Below the pieces are notes generated by a model. The model saw nothing but the letters and a program-made list of their open reading frames with translations. It did not search any database and had not been told where the DNA came from. This document shows positions 31,414 to 37,634 of a stretch of DNA of 39,855 nucleotides, piece by piece; positions within the stretch are counted from its first letter, which is position 1; every line of letters starts with the position of its first letter. Source of the stretch: Capnocytophaga catalasegens (GTDB taxonomy: Bacteria > Bacteroidota > Bacteroidia > Flavobacteriales > Flavobacteriaceae); the NCBI RefSeq assembly GCF_026005215.1, contig NZ_BPMA01000022.1, positions 1-39,855 of the forward strand, given 5' to 3'. The translations under genes and the position numbers were made by a program.

Positions 31414-31502
31414 TTATTAAAAGATTTAATGTTCAAGGTTTAATGTTTAAGGTCATTGTAACTTGTAACCTGAAACTTGGTTCTTGGCTCTTGGTTCTTG
31501 AT
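31414..31502. repeat. Intergenic degenerate repeat (TTAAAAGATT ... GTTCAAGGTTT type)
   Basis: Words ATTAAAAGATTTAA, TTCAAGGTTTAATG and ACCTGAAACTTGG run in the gap before the DUF1351 gene. The same set recurs at 32231-32310 in near-identical order, and in looser form at 21407-21512 and 28917-28990. All lie between leftward early genes. Spacer repeats of this composition are known in Flavobacteria as far as I recall; function unknown. Confidence 0.5.
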
Positions 31503-31738
31503 TACTGATTCTGAACGCCCAACTCGCTACTTTTGCTTGCAATGGGTTGTACTCGCCGAATTTCTATCTGAAACTTCGTGCTTAAATCCATTGCGTGGCG
31601 ATGTTTTCTATAAAACCCTCGCAAGTGATATTCTGCATTGAAGGCATTAAAACCTGATACTTCCATACTCTTAATAGTATGCTCAATGCCTCTGTCTTTT
31701 ACTACAAAATCTATTTTATAAATCGGATAAAATTTCAT
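31502..31738 (-). CDS. Small protein, unknown
   Basis: 78 residues. Strand-helix pattern YPIYKIDFVVKDRGIEHTIKS and NAEYHLRGFYRKHRHAMDLS, closing with FQIEIRRVQPI. Basic middle with three histidines. Separated from the 159-residue gene by three bases. No family recognised. Confidence 0.55.
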   Translation of the reverse strand: MKFYPIYKIDFVVKDRGIEHTIKSMEVSGFNAFNAEYHLRGFYRKHRHAMDLSTKFQIEIRRVQPIASKSSELGVQNQ

Positions 31739-31741
31739 AAT

Positions 31742-32221
31742 TTATTGATTTAAAAGGTTGTACAAAAAGTTAATTAAATCTTCTGATTGGTCTTTGAGAT
31801 AGGGTTTCGATAAGTCCCAACCATTATGATGTAAGTATTCTAATTCATTAGCATCTTTATAGTTAAGATATGTTCTATAAAATTCCCCATCAGAACTTAA
31901 GTAAATTTCTTCAGAATAATATCTATTTTCAGGTGGTAATAACTTAGGTAGCACTTCCAAAACATCATTAAGCATTGGCTCTTTGCCGATGATTTCAAAT
32001 TCAGATAAAGTTAGATATTTTAATTCTTTAATCTCACCGTATGGTAATAATACTCCGTAGCTTACAATATCATCTAAACCTAAACAATTCTCTATATCTA
32101 CTATAACTCCCTTATTATTATGCAAAGCTCTTACTATACATCCTTTTTCTACATCAACCAATCTCGGAAGTGCTTTTCTAATTGCCTTTGTTACTGCTTG
32201 GTATTTTTGTTCTGTTGTCAT
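31742..32221 (-). CDS. Conserved hypothetical protein
   Basis: 159 residues. The sequence has a charged N-terminal helix (EQKYQAVTKAIRKALPRLVD), a strand region (VIVDIENCLGLDD; LKYLTLSEFEIIGKEPMLNDVLEV) and a C-terminal aromatic-acidic part (YYSEEIYLSSDGEFYRTY; LEYLHHNGWDLSKPY). I recognise the general type from Bacteroidota phage early regions but cannot name it. It starts the group just before a repeat-rich gap (32222-32310). Confidence 0.55.
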   Translation of the reverse strand: MTTEQKYQAVTKAIRKALPRLVDVEKGCIVRALHNNKGVIVDIENCLGLDDIVSYGVLLPYGEIKELKYLTLSEFEIIGKEPMLNDVLEVLPKLLPPENRYYSEEIYLSSDGEFYRTYLNYKDANELEYLHHNGWDLSKPYLKDQSEDLINFLYNLLNQ

Positions 32222-32230
32222 TTTTTTAAT

Positions 32231-32310
32231 TATTAAAAGATTAAAAGATTTAAGGTTTAAGGTTCAAGGTTTAATGTTTAATGTCCTTGAAACTTGAAAC
32301 CTGAAACTTG
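32231..32310. repeat. Second copy of the intergenic degenerate repeat
   Basis: Contains ATTAAAAGATTTAAGG, GTTCAAGGTTTAATG and ACTTGAAACCTGAAACTTG, the same word order as at 31414-31502. It fills the 89-base gap between the genes at 31742 and 32311. Confidence 0.5.
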
Positions 32311-32667
32311 TTAATAGGAATAATCCCATATATACTCTCTTGGCATAGATTGCGCTGCTAAAACTTCTACCGAAAAACTATTTTTAAAATGCTTTTGGAA
32401 AATCAATTCTTGCTCTGTTGTAAATTCATATTCGTTGCAATCTTCGTCAATTATACGTGTTATGAATAATTCGTAATGCTCTTTGCCTGTTCTTTCTTTA
32501 TATTCAAGATATATATCAGCCTCAACGTTAAACACTTCGCCTTCTACAAGCAAATAATCACGACAACTACACCAATAAACGTCCTTTTGGCATTGTTCCA
32601 TTTCAAAATTCAAATGCAAAGGCTCTTTCAACAAATCATTGAATTGTTGGCTGGTTAAATTTTTCAT
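32311..32667 (-). CDS. Hypothetical protein
   Basis: 118 residues. Strand-rich, with VYWCSCRDYLLVEGEVFNVEAD, then YELFITRIIDEDCNEYEFT and a closing VLAAQSMPREYIWDYSY. Three cysteines are present (QKDVYWCSC; DEDCNE) but no zinc motif. It overlaps the end of the 104-residue gene by 32 bases. Early gene of unknown role. Confidence 0.55.
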   Translation of the reverse strand: MKNLTSQQFNDLLKEPLHLNFEMEQCQKDVYWCSCRDYLLVEGEVFNVEADIYLEYKERTGKEHYELFITRIIDEDCNEYEFTTEQELIFQKHFKNSFSVEVLAAQSMPREYIWDYSY

Positions 32668-32950
32668 ACTTTTGAAGTTTAATTTTAAAATTGAAGTTTT
32701 CTTTTTGCTTGGGTGTTAGGTCCTGATAAGGTAGCCCACCGAATAATACTTGCCCGTTTATGGCCTGAATAGGTGTGTCAATAAACGGCGTTTGTAGTCC
32801 AAGTGTCATTGACAAATACACCAATCTACGGCGCCTATCTGCATTTTGTGTCTGGTTGTATTCTTTGAAAATACGACGTTCTAAAAAATCTTTGGTTTTT
32901 TCGTTTAATAATTTGGTAGTTCCAAAATTTCGTTGTAATTTTGCCATCAT
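32636..32950 (-). CDS. Hypothetical early protein
   Basis: 104 residues; the second Met (32947) may be the true start. Sequence LQRNFGTTKLLNEKTKDFLERRIF and QNADRRRRLVYLSMTLGL is basic and helical, followed by QVLFGGLPYQDLTPKQKENF. Basic and arginine-rich, it could bind nucleic acid. No family recognised. The ATG lies 20 bases after the preceding gene's stop. Confidence 0.5.
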   Translation of the reverse strand: MMAKLQRNFGTTKLLNEKTKDFLERRIFKEYNQTQNADRRRRLVYLSMTLGLQTPFIDTPIQAINGQVLFGGLPYQDLTPKQKENFNFKIKLQKYEKFNQPTIQ

Positions 32951-32970
32951 AATAATGAATTTTAAATTTT

Positions 32971-33228
32971 TTAATTTAGTCCGCTGGAAAGCGGGCTTTT
33001 TTGTTTGTATTGTTCAAATTCTGCATTGTACTTAGTTATGTATTTTGAAATATCAACGCTCTTTTTTTCCTTCTTTAAAACCTTGCCTGCTTCCACACAA
33101 GCAAGGTCTTTCTTTACAGATAAAATTTCATTTGTAATATTGCGTATTGCTCCTTCAAGGCTCAATTTTAGCACTTGCAGGTCCGCAAGTTTCTTTTTCA
33201 AACTACGTCTTTCCTTTTCCTTATTCAT
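32971..33228 (-). CDS. Small coiled-coil protein
   Basis: 85 residues. It is a helical, lysine-rich protein: EKERRSLKKKLADLQVLKLSLE, AIRNITNEILSVKKDL and AGKVLKKEKKSVDISKYI. A coiled coil in the first 45 residues is likely. It lies directly after the promoter-proximal 77-residue gene, 11 bases away. No assigned role. Confidence 0.55.
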   Translation of the reverse strand: MNKEKERRSLKKKLADLQVLKLSLEGAIRNITNEILSVKKDLACVEAGKVLKKEKKSVDISKYITKYNAEFEQYKQKSPLSSGLN

Positions 33229-33239
33229 AAGTTACTTGC

Positions 33240-33473
33240 TTAATTTGCCTCTTCGAATAATTCCTCTTTTGTTAGTCCTGAAACTTTTACAATAGCCTTT
33301 AATCTTGATTTTGAAGCCAAAAAACGTTCAGGCGTTTTTTTAATCCATCTACGCATTGTTTCAATAGTCTTTCCATCAATAAGCAAACCTAATTCTCTAC
33401 GCTTTTCTTGCGTACGTAATTTTTTTTGTGCTTCACTTGTAAGTCTGATTTTTTTTTGTACTTTTGTCTCCAT
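33240..33473 (-). CDS. First early leftward gene, small DNA-binding-like protein
   Basis: 77 residues. METKVQKKIRLTSEAQKKLR is followed by a basic helical pair (ELGLLIDGKTIETMRRWIKK; KSRLKAIVKVSGLTKEELF), compatible with a helix-turn-helix of a Cro- or excisionase-like protein. As the first gene of the early leftward operon, with promoter at 33510-33541, it is where a Cro-type regulator would be. The first eight codons and the promoter are duplicated at 33978 (see findings). Confidence 0.55.
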   Translation of the reverse strand: METKVQKKIRLTSEAQKKLRTQEKRRELGLLIDGKTIETMRRWIKKTPERFLASKSRLKAIVKVSGLTKEELFEEAN

Positions 33474-33509
33474 TGATAAATATTATTTTAATGTTTAATT
33501 TTCACGATG

Positions 33510-33541
33510 CAAAGATATAGAGTATATTCTGTAAAAACAAA
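33510..33541 (-). promoter_or_regulatory. Early leftward promoter
   Basis: On the minus strand TTTG (33538-33541), a 20-base spacer and TATCTTTG (33510-33517) make a close match to consensus. The ATG of the 77-residue gene is 37 bases downstream. A 6-bp palindrome TAACGA / TCGTTA (33547-33564) lies just upstream and could be an operator shared with the divergent XRE gene. Confidence 0.75.
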
Positions 33542-33601
33542 TTTATTAACGATTATTTTCGTTATATAGCTAATTTAGAATTATTTTAAATAATATTACT
33601 T

Positions 33602-33940
33602 ATGGAATCCTCTGTAAAAGAACGAATTATAAAGTTTTTAGCCTACTTAAAGATAGGTCAAAATAAATTTGAAAAGCAAATAGGTCTTTCAAATGGGTAT
33701 ATAAATAATGTTAAATCTATTGGTTCTGATAAGTTAAATAAAATACTTAAAGAGTATCCTCAATTAAATTTAGAGTGGCTTATCACCGGCGAAGGCGAAA
33801 TGCTCAACGCTGATAAAAGCAAAAAAAACACACCCATTATGGTAGACAATGAGACAAAGGAAGCCCTCAACTTGTTACGTAAGCAATTGGAACAAAAAGA
33901 CAAACAAATAGAAAGCCTTTTAAATTTATTAAATAAGTAA
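33602..33940 (+). CDS. XRE-type regulator, small phage repressor-like
   Basis: 112 residues. The N-terminal helices (ERIIKFLAYLKIGQNKFEKQIGLSNGYINNVKS) form a helix-turn-helix, followed by LNKILKEYPQLNLEWLITGEGEM, the standard repressor continuation in Bacteroidota phages. The last 45 residues form a Gln/Lys-rich coiled coil (EALNLLRKQLEQKDKQIESLL) for dimerisation. It is divergent from the early leftward promoter. No S24 peptidase domain. It is flanked by a duplicated promoter and start segment. Confidence 0.8.
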   Translation: MESSVKERIIKFLAYLKIGQNKFEKQIGLSNGYINNVKSIGSDKLNKILKEYPQLNLEWLITGEGEMLNADKSKKNTPIMVDNETKEALNLLRKQLEQKDKQIESLLNLLNK

Positions 33941-34013
33941 TTCTGTTCTTGTAATTTTTTTTGTACTTTTGTCTCCATATTAAATATTATTTTGTTGTGT
34001 AAATTTCACACGG

Positions 34014-34066
34014 CAAAGATATAACTATTTTTGTTATAAACAAAATTTAATAACCAAAAAAGTTAT
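34014..34066 (-). promoter_or_regulatory. Second leftward promoter with two operators
   Basis: Minus-strand TTTG (34041-34044), a 19-base spacer and TATCTTTG (34014-34021). A 17-bp operator (ATAAC-N7-GTTAT) occupies the spacer (34021-34037) and a second copy lies just upstream (34050-34066). A repressor bound there would block this promoter. The transcript would start into a truncated copy of the 77-residue gene start (33978), running antisense to the XRE gene. Confidence 0.65.
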
Positions 34067-34106
34067 ATTTAAATATGTTAAAGTTTTTAATTAGTTGGTT
34101 TTCAAT

Positions 34107-34577
34107 ATGATTTTTATTTCAAAATATAAAGATTTACGTAAATCTTTTGAAGAAAAACTCCGAAGGTCTAAACTGATTTATCGAAAAAACGCAATACATT
34201 GTGGGCTTTTTTCTGCTCTTTCATCTTTGGGCAAAATTGATATTTGGTCATTAGGGGAGTTTCTAATGGCAAATGACCTCTATCTTGCGTATGAAATTCC
34301 TGCACAAGAGTTAGGGGCAGAGTTGTCTCGATTTGAAAAATTAGGGCTTGTAGAAAAGCAACAGGAAGGCAATTTATTTGTCTATGAATTAACGGAAAAA
34401 GGAAAAGATTTTTATAATAGTGGCACTCTTCAAAGTCAAGTAACACAATCTGCTCAAAACGTTTTGCTTGTTGAAATACAAATAGCAGGGCTTGTTATCT
34501 CAGCAGGGTTGTTAGTTGTTGGAGTTTTGTCAGTATTAGTATCGTTAATAAACATAATTGTAGGCATAGTATCATAA
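34107..34577 (+). CDS. Winged-helix-like protein with C-terminal membrane helix
   Basis: 156 residues from the ATG at 34107; the frame is open 12 bases further to a TTG. The first half has a basic helix (YKDLRKSFEEKLRRSKLIY), then a winged-helix-like part: LSSLGKIDIWSLGEFLMANDL, EIPAQELGAELSRFEKLGLVEK, YELTEKGKDFYN (the helix-helix-wing order of MarR-type domains). The last ~35 residues are one long hydrophobic segment (AGLVISAGLLVVGVLSVLVS), presumably membrane-bound. It is preceded by two operator copies. Role unknown; membrane-tethered regulator or exclusion protein are the main options. Confidence 0.6.
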   Translation: MIFISKYKDLRKSFEEKLRRSKLIYRKNAIHCGLFSALSSLGKIDIWSLGEFLMANDLYLAYEIPAQELGAELSRFEKLGLVEKQQEGNLFVYELTEKGKDFYNSGTLQSQVTQSAQNVLLVEIQIAGLVISAGLLVVGVLSVLVSLINIIVGIVS

Positions 34578-34794
34578 TAAAAAGAATTGCCCCCCACCAT
34601 TTAGCGATAAAATTAAAGAGTTTGTAATAAAACATACGCCAAAAGCGTTCCTTAGGAGTTTCCCAACGTTGATGTTCTTTAAAAAATATTATTTCATATA
34701 GGGTTCCGTCCCTATCATAGAAATTAGGAAGATTTTCGTCTATGTGCTCCTTAGTAAAAAAAGTTGATTCTACAATATTTTTGTTGATATTCAT
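34495..34794 (-). CDS. Small membrane protein, overlapping the previous gene antisense
   Basis: 99 residues. A soluble N-terminal part (VESTFFTKEHIDENLPNFYDRDG; HQRWETPKERFWRMFY) is followed by a membrane segment (WWGAILFIMILCLQLCLLTIL). The last 83 bases run antisense to the membrane part of the gene at 34107-34577. A -7 box TATTTTTG (34821-34828, minus strand) lies 27 bases before its start, and an operator copy covers the -33 area, so it is probably repressed in the lysogen. No family recognised; exclusion protein possible. Confidence 0.5.
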   Translation of the reverse strand: MNINKNIVESTFFTKEHIDENLPNFYDRDGTLYEIIFFKEHQRWETPKERFWRMFYYKLFNFIAKWWGAILFIMILCLQLCLLTILILTKLQQLTTLLR

Positions 34795-34827
34795 AGCAAA
34801 TGAATTTTAATATTAAAGTGCAAAAAT

Positions 34828-35709
34828 ATGAAAAAAAATAACACAAATAACCAAAATAGTTATATGAATTTATATTTAATAGATGCTTTTGCTAAATTAG
34901 GAAAATCACAAAAAGAGGTAATAGAGGATTTAGGAAAATCACAGCCTTACGTTTCTGCTTTGATGAGTGGAAAAAAGATAGTGGGGAAAGATATTGCAAA
35001 AGAACTTGCTGATTTATATGGATTTGATGAGGGGAGTATTTTAACGGGAAAAATGCTCAACATTCCCAATTCCGAAGAAGAAGACAATTTTGAAGATGAA
35101 CAAAAGAATTATTTACAATCCGAACGCAATAAATATAACATATCATTATCTGATATATCAGAAAAAACACAAATACCTTTAAGCAAATTAAAACAATACG
35201 AAGATAATAAAAAAATTTCAAATAAACATTTAAACATTTTAGAGCAGTTTTTCGAAAATCTGGAAAATCAACAATATTCACATAACGATATTAGCGAATA
35301 TGAAGAACCAGAAAACGGAAAATACATACCTCTTTTACCTCTTTCAGCAGTTGGAGGTAGTTTATACGGATTTTCAGGGTCTATAAATAATTACGATTGT
35401 GAAAAAATTATTAGTCCTATAAATAACGGAGAACTCGCAATAACAATAACAGGTGATAGTATGCATCCTGAATATCCGAATGGATCTCAGGTTATTATAA
35501 AAAAAATAAACGAACGTGCTTTTATTGATTGGGGCAATGTTTTTGTGCTTGATACCTGCAATGGCGTTATTATAAAAAAAGTACTCCCAAGCGAGAATAC
35601 CAATAAAATTAAATGTGAATCAATAAATGCAAAATATCCATCATTTGAAGTAAATTTGTCGGATATTTACGGATTTTACAAAGTTTTACTTTGTCTTAGT
35701 AGAAAATAA
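34828..35709 (+). CDS. S24/LexA-type phage repressor with two XRE-like domains
   Basis: 293 residues in the longest frame; an ATG at 34864 would start at MNLYLIDAF and leave the operator in the leader. First HTH: AFAKLGKSQKEVIEDLGKSQPYVSALMSGKK (~17-50). Second XRE-like segment: NISLSDISEKTQIPLSKLKQYED (~105-130). C-terminal S24 domain: ITITGDSMHPEYPNGSQVII with catalytic Ser in GDSM, and GVIIKKVLP with the catalytic Lys. The self-cleavage site expected before this domain reads LSAVGGSLYG rather than a plain Ala-Gly, so SOS-type cleavage is uncertain. Most likely the lysogeny repressor acting on the three ATAAC-N7-GTTAT sites. It runs toward the toxin-antitoxin genes. Confidence 0.85.
   Translation: MKKNNTNNQNSYMNLYLIDAFAKLGKSQKEVIEDLGKSQPYVSALMSGKKIVGKDIAKELADLYGFDEGSILTGKMLNIPNSEEEDNFEDEQKNYLQSERNKYNISLSDISEKTQIPLSKLKQYEDNKKISNKHLNILEQFFENLENQQYSHNDISEYEEPENGKYIPLLPLSAVGGSLYGFSGSINNYDCEKIISPINNGELAITITGDSMHPEYPNGSQVIIKKINERAFIDWGNVFVLDTCNGVIIKKVLPSENTNKIKCESINAKYPSFEVNLSDIYGFYKVLLCLSRK
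34847..34863. promoter_or_regulatory. Third repressor operator, in the S24 repressor's leader
   Basis: ATAACCAAAATAGTTAT differs from the copy at 34050-34066 by one base and matches the copy at 34021-34037 (read on the other strand) by all but one base. It lies immediately before an in-frame ATG (34864) of the repressor gene, and over the -33 area of the leftward promoter for the gene at 34495-34794, so it could serve autoregulation and repression together. Confidence 0.65.
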
Positions 35710-35780
35710 TAACATATTGAATTTAAAATAGAAAAAATTAAAAATAAAAACTATGGACACAAAACAAAAAAATATTTATT

Positions 35781-36353
35781 ATGCAGACACGTTCTTATGT
35801 TAAATTTTCGGATAGCCAAATAGAAAAAATAGGGAATACAATGCTCTATTTGGCTGAAAAAATAGGAGGTATTTCCAAAACAAAACTCCTAAAATTACTA
35901 TATATTTTAGATGAAATTTCCATAAAAAAATATGGTATTCCTTTGCTAAATTTAACCTATAAAGTCTGGAAATATGGTCCAGTATCCGAAGAACTTTATA
36001 TAGATTTGTCTTCTGAAAATGAAATTGGTAAATTCAAAAAATATCTAAAAAAACAAAACGATAAATTTTATCCAATAACCGCTTTCAATGATGATGAATT
36101 TTCAGAAAACGATATTGAACTAATGAATTTCGTAATACAAAAATACGGAAATGAAACAGCCACCGAACTGGTAAAATATACTCACAGAGAAACAGGGCTA
36201 TGGCATCAAACAGCAAAAAAACACAATGTGTTAGAACTACTTGAAAATGAAGATATAAACAATACAGAATATGTGATTGATATGAAAAAATTATTGGAAC
36301 ACGACCCAAAAAAACAACAAATGTACCTTGATTATATAGAATTTTGCTCGTAA
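35781..36353 (+). CDS. Panacea-domain antitoxin (PanA)
   Basis: 190 residues. The first ~90 residues carry the Panacea/SocA-like (formerly DUF4065) pattern: KISKTKLLKLLYILDEISIKKYG-type segment (here GGISKTKLLKLLYILDE), IPLLNLTYKVWKYGPVSEE and LYIDLSSENEIG. The C-terminal half is helical with FVIQKYGNETATELVKYTHRE. These proteins neutralise toxins of many folds. Its stop is three bases before the next gene's ATG, which fixes the pairing with the downstream 152-residue protein. It sits next to the immunity region, a common place for prophage defence modules. Confidence 0.8.
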   Translation: MQTRSYVKFSDSQIEKIGNTMLYLAEKIGGISKTKLLKLLYILDEISIKKYGIPLLNLTYKVWKYGPVSEELYIDLSSENEIGKFKKYLKKQNDKFYPITAFNDDEFSENDIELMNFVIQKYGNETATELVKYTHRETGLWHQTAKKHNVLELLENEDINNTEYVIDMKKLLEHDPKKQQMYLDYIEFCS

Positions 36354-36356
36354 AAA

Positions 36357-36815
36357 ATGTTTGAAGAAAGTTATATTATCTATTTTACGCCGTTCTTTTT
36401 TAAAAACGGAAACACTTCAAAAAATAAATATTTTGTGGTTTTGAAAAATAATCAAGGAAAAGGTATAATTGCTTCATTACCAACCAGAAAAGACTTTGTC
36501 CCTACAAATGTCGCTACCGAATTTGGTTGTGTAGAAATCCCCGAAGCAAACTTCAATTGTTTTGTTATTTCTCAAAATATTGAAGTTACAGAATGTGGAA
36601 AAAGTTTTGATTTTCCTACATTTTTATACGGACATTTGATAGATGAATATAATATACAAAAAATGCAAGAAATTTATCCAAATCAGGGAACTGATTATGT
36701 AGTTTGGGGCAAAATGAAAGCAGATTTGTTTAATAACTTGATTGATTGCTTGAAAAAATCAAAATCTGTAAAAAATAAATTTAAAAAAATGTTTGAAATC
36801 AATAGAAAAAATTAA
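36357..36815 (+). CDS. Probable toxin partner of the Panacea antitoxin
   Basis: 152 residues. A strand-rich N-terminal half (SYIIYFTPFFFKNGNTSKNKYFVVLKN; GIIASLPTRKDFVP) and a further strand region (CVEIPEANFNCFVISQNIEV) recall the SH3-barrel MazF/PemK-type toxins. The helical C-terminus (KMKADLFNNLIDCLKKSKS) is basic. It directly follows the Panacea gene. The toxin class is my inference; no catalytic residues can be identified with certainty. Confidence 0.5.
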   Translation: MFEESYIIYFTPFFFKNGNTSKNKYFVVLKNNQGKGIIASLPTRKDFVPTNVATEFGCVEIPEANFNCFVISQNIEVTECGKSFDFPTFLYGHLIDEYNIQKMQEIYPNQGTDYVVWGKMKADLFNNLIDCLKKSKSVKNKFKKMFEINRKN

Positions 36816-36826
36816 AATAACAAATT

Positions 36827-37042
36827 ATGATAACAACCATTCAATTAGAAAAAGCAATCACTGACGAACAATACAAAAAAGTAATTGAATTGCTTAAAAG
36901 CATCAATATTTCAGTGAAAAAAGACGACACCAAAATGAGCAAAGAAGAATTTTTTGCGAAAATTGAAAATTCTAAAAAGCAAAAAGGTACTATTTTAAAA
37001 TCAAAACAAGAAGTAGATAAATTCTTTTCGCAATGGATATGA
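36827..37042 (+). CDS. Antitoxin of a YoeB-type module
   Basis: 71 residues. It starts MITTIQLEKAITDEQYKKVIEL, has a SKEEFFAKIENSKKQKG segment and ends with a QEVDKFFSQWI helix, the usual antitoxin shape: strand-helix N-terminus and an extended C-terminus that wraps the toxin. Identified through its overlap (10 bases) with the YoeB-like gene. The DNA-binding fold is not obvious. Confidence 0.65.
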   Translation: MITTIQLEKAITDEQYKKVIELLKSINISVKKDDTKMSKEEFFAKIENSKKQKGTILKSKQEVDKFFSQWI

Positions 37043-37317
37043 TTTACTCAATTGATTTTAAAGATTCTGTTAAAAAAGATATTGATAAATTAGCTAACTC
37101 AGGTCAATTAAAACTTGTTAAAAAAGTAAAGCAGTTCATTGAAGAATTACAAACGCACCCCACCACAGGAACGGGGCAAGTAGAGCCGTTAAAAGGGTTC
37201 GGCGAAAGGCAATTATATTCCCGAAGAATTGACAAAAAACACCGACTTATTTATGAAGTTCTCGAAGACCAAAAACGAGTTGAAATTTTATCTGCTTACG
37301 GACACTATGAGGATTGA
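37033..37317 (+). CDS. Txe/YoeB-family mRNA interferase toxin
   Basis: 94 residues from 37033; an ATG at 37039 overlapping the antitoxin stop (ATGA) is the likely start. Typical features: KKVKQFIEELQTHPTTGTGQVEPLKG, then FGERQLYSRRIDKKHRLIYEV (arginine/histidine catalytic region) and the end VEILSAYGHYED with the His-Tyr pair of YoeB. It cleaves mRNA in the ribosome A site. It is the last rightward gene before the attachment site. Confidence 0.85.
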   Translation: MDMIYSIDFKDSVKKDIDKLANSGQLKLVKKVKQFIEELQTHPTTGTGQVEPLKGFGERQLYSRRIDKKHRLIYEVLEDQKRVEILSAYGHYED

Positions 37318-37491
37318 CCCTTAAAAAAATGAAATCGAAACTGCTATACTATAATGAACAACCTAACATTCATAATATAAATAATTTAATTTATTTAAAA
37401 TGAGTATAAAACCGAGTATTTTTTAGGTAGTTATAAGTAAAAAATATTTCTTAAATAATTGATAATCAAGAATATATTTTTTAATTTTAAA

Positions 37492-37533
37492 TTGTGGTTC
37501 CGAAGGTCGTGGGTTCGAGCCCCATACTCCACC
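37492..37533 (+). other. 3' half of tRNA-His (GTG): prophage attachment site remnant
   Basis: The sequence begins in the anticodon loop (TTGTGGT, anticodon GTG), then has the anticodon-stem 3' side TCCGA, variable bases, a T-arm GTGGG-TTCGAGC-CCCAT, the acceptor 3' strand ACTCCAC and discriminator C, as in histidine tRNAs. No D-arm or 5' acceptor precedes it: upstream is AT-rich noncoding DNA. This is what a prophage end looks like when integration occurred in the anticodon-loop region of a tRNA. It also fixes the right border of the prophage. No CCA is encoded. Confidence 0.75.
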
Positions 37534-37551
37534 CGTATTTATAACTACTTG

Positions 37552-37579
37552 AAAAATACGCTTTTAGCGTATTTTTTTT
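37552..37579 (+). terminator. Intrinsic terminator after the tRNA-His fragment
   Basis: Hairpin AAATACGC-TTTTA-GCGTATTT (37554-37574) followed by TTTTT. It is about 20 bases after the tRNA fragment, as a native tRNA terminator would be, which supports that DNA to the right of the fragment is host sequence. Confidence 0.7.
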
Positions 37580-37585
37580 GATTAA

Positions 37586-37618
37586 AAAAAGCTATCTCCT
37601 ATACAGAGATAGCTTTTT
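37586..37618 (-). terminator. Bidirectional terminator of the ROK kinase gene
   Basis: Stem GCTATCTC / GAGATAGC (37591-37598 and 37606-37613) with an A-run on the left and a T-run on the right, so it can terminate from both directions. It lies 17 bases after the ROK stop. Confidence 0.7.
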
Positions 37619-37634
37619 CTGTTTTCAGAAAAAA

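Noticed and set aside
33760-33978. Leftward 72-residue frame starting METKVQKK
   Set aside because: Only the first eight codons match the early gene; the rest is antisense to the XRE gene. Treated as a duplicated start, not a gene.
37318-37491. Small gene between YoeB and the tRNA fragment
   Set aside because: Only short frames with many stops; AT-rich noncoding DNA, probably attachment-site flank.
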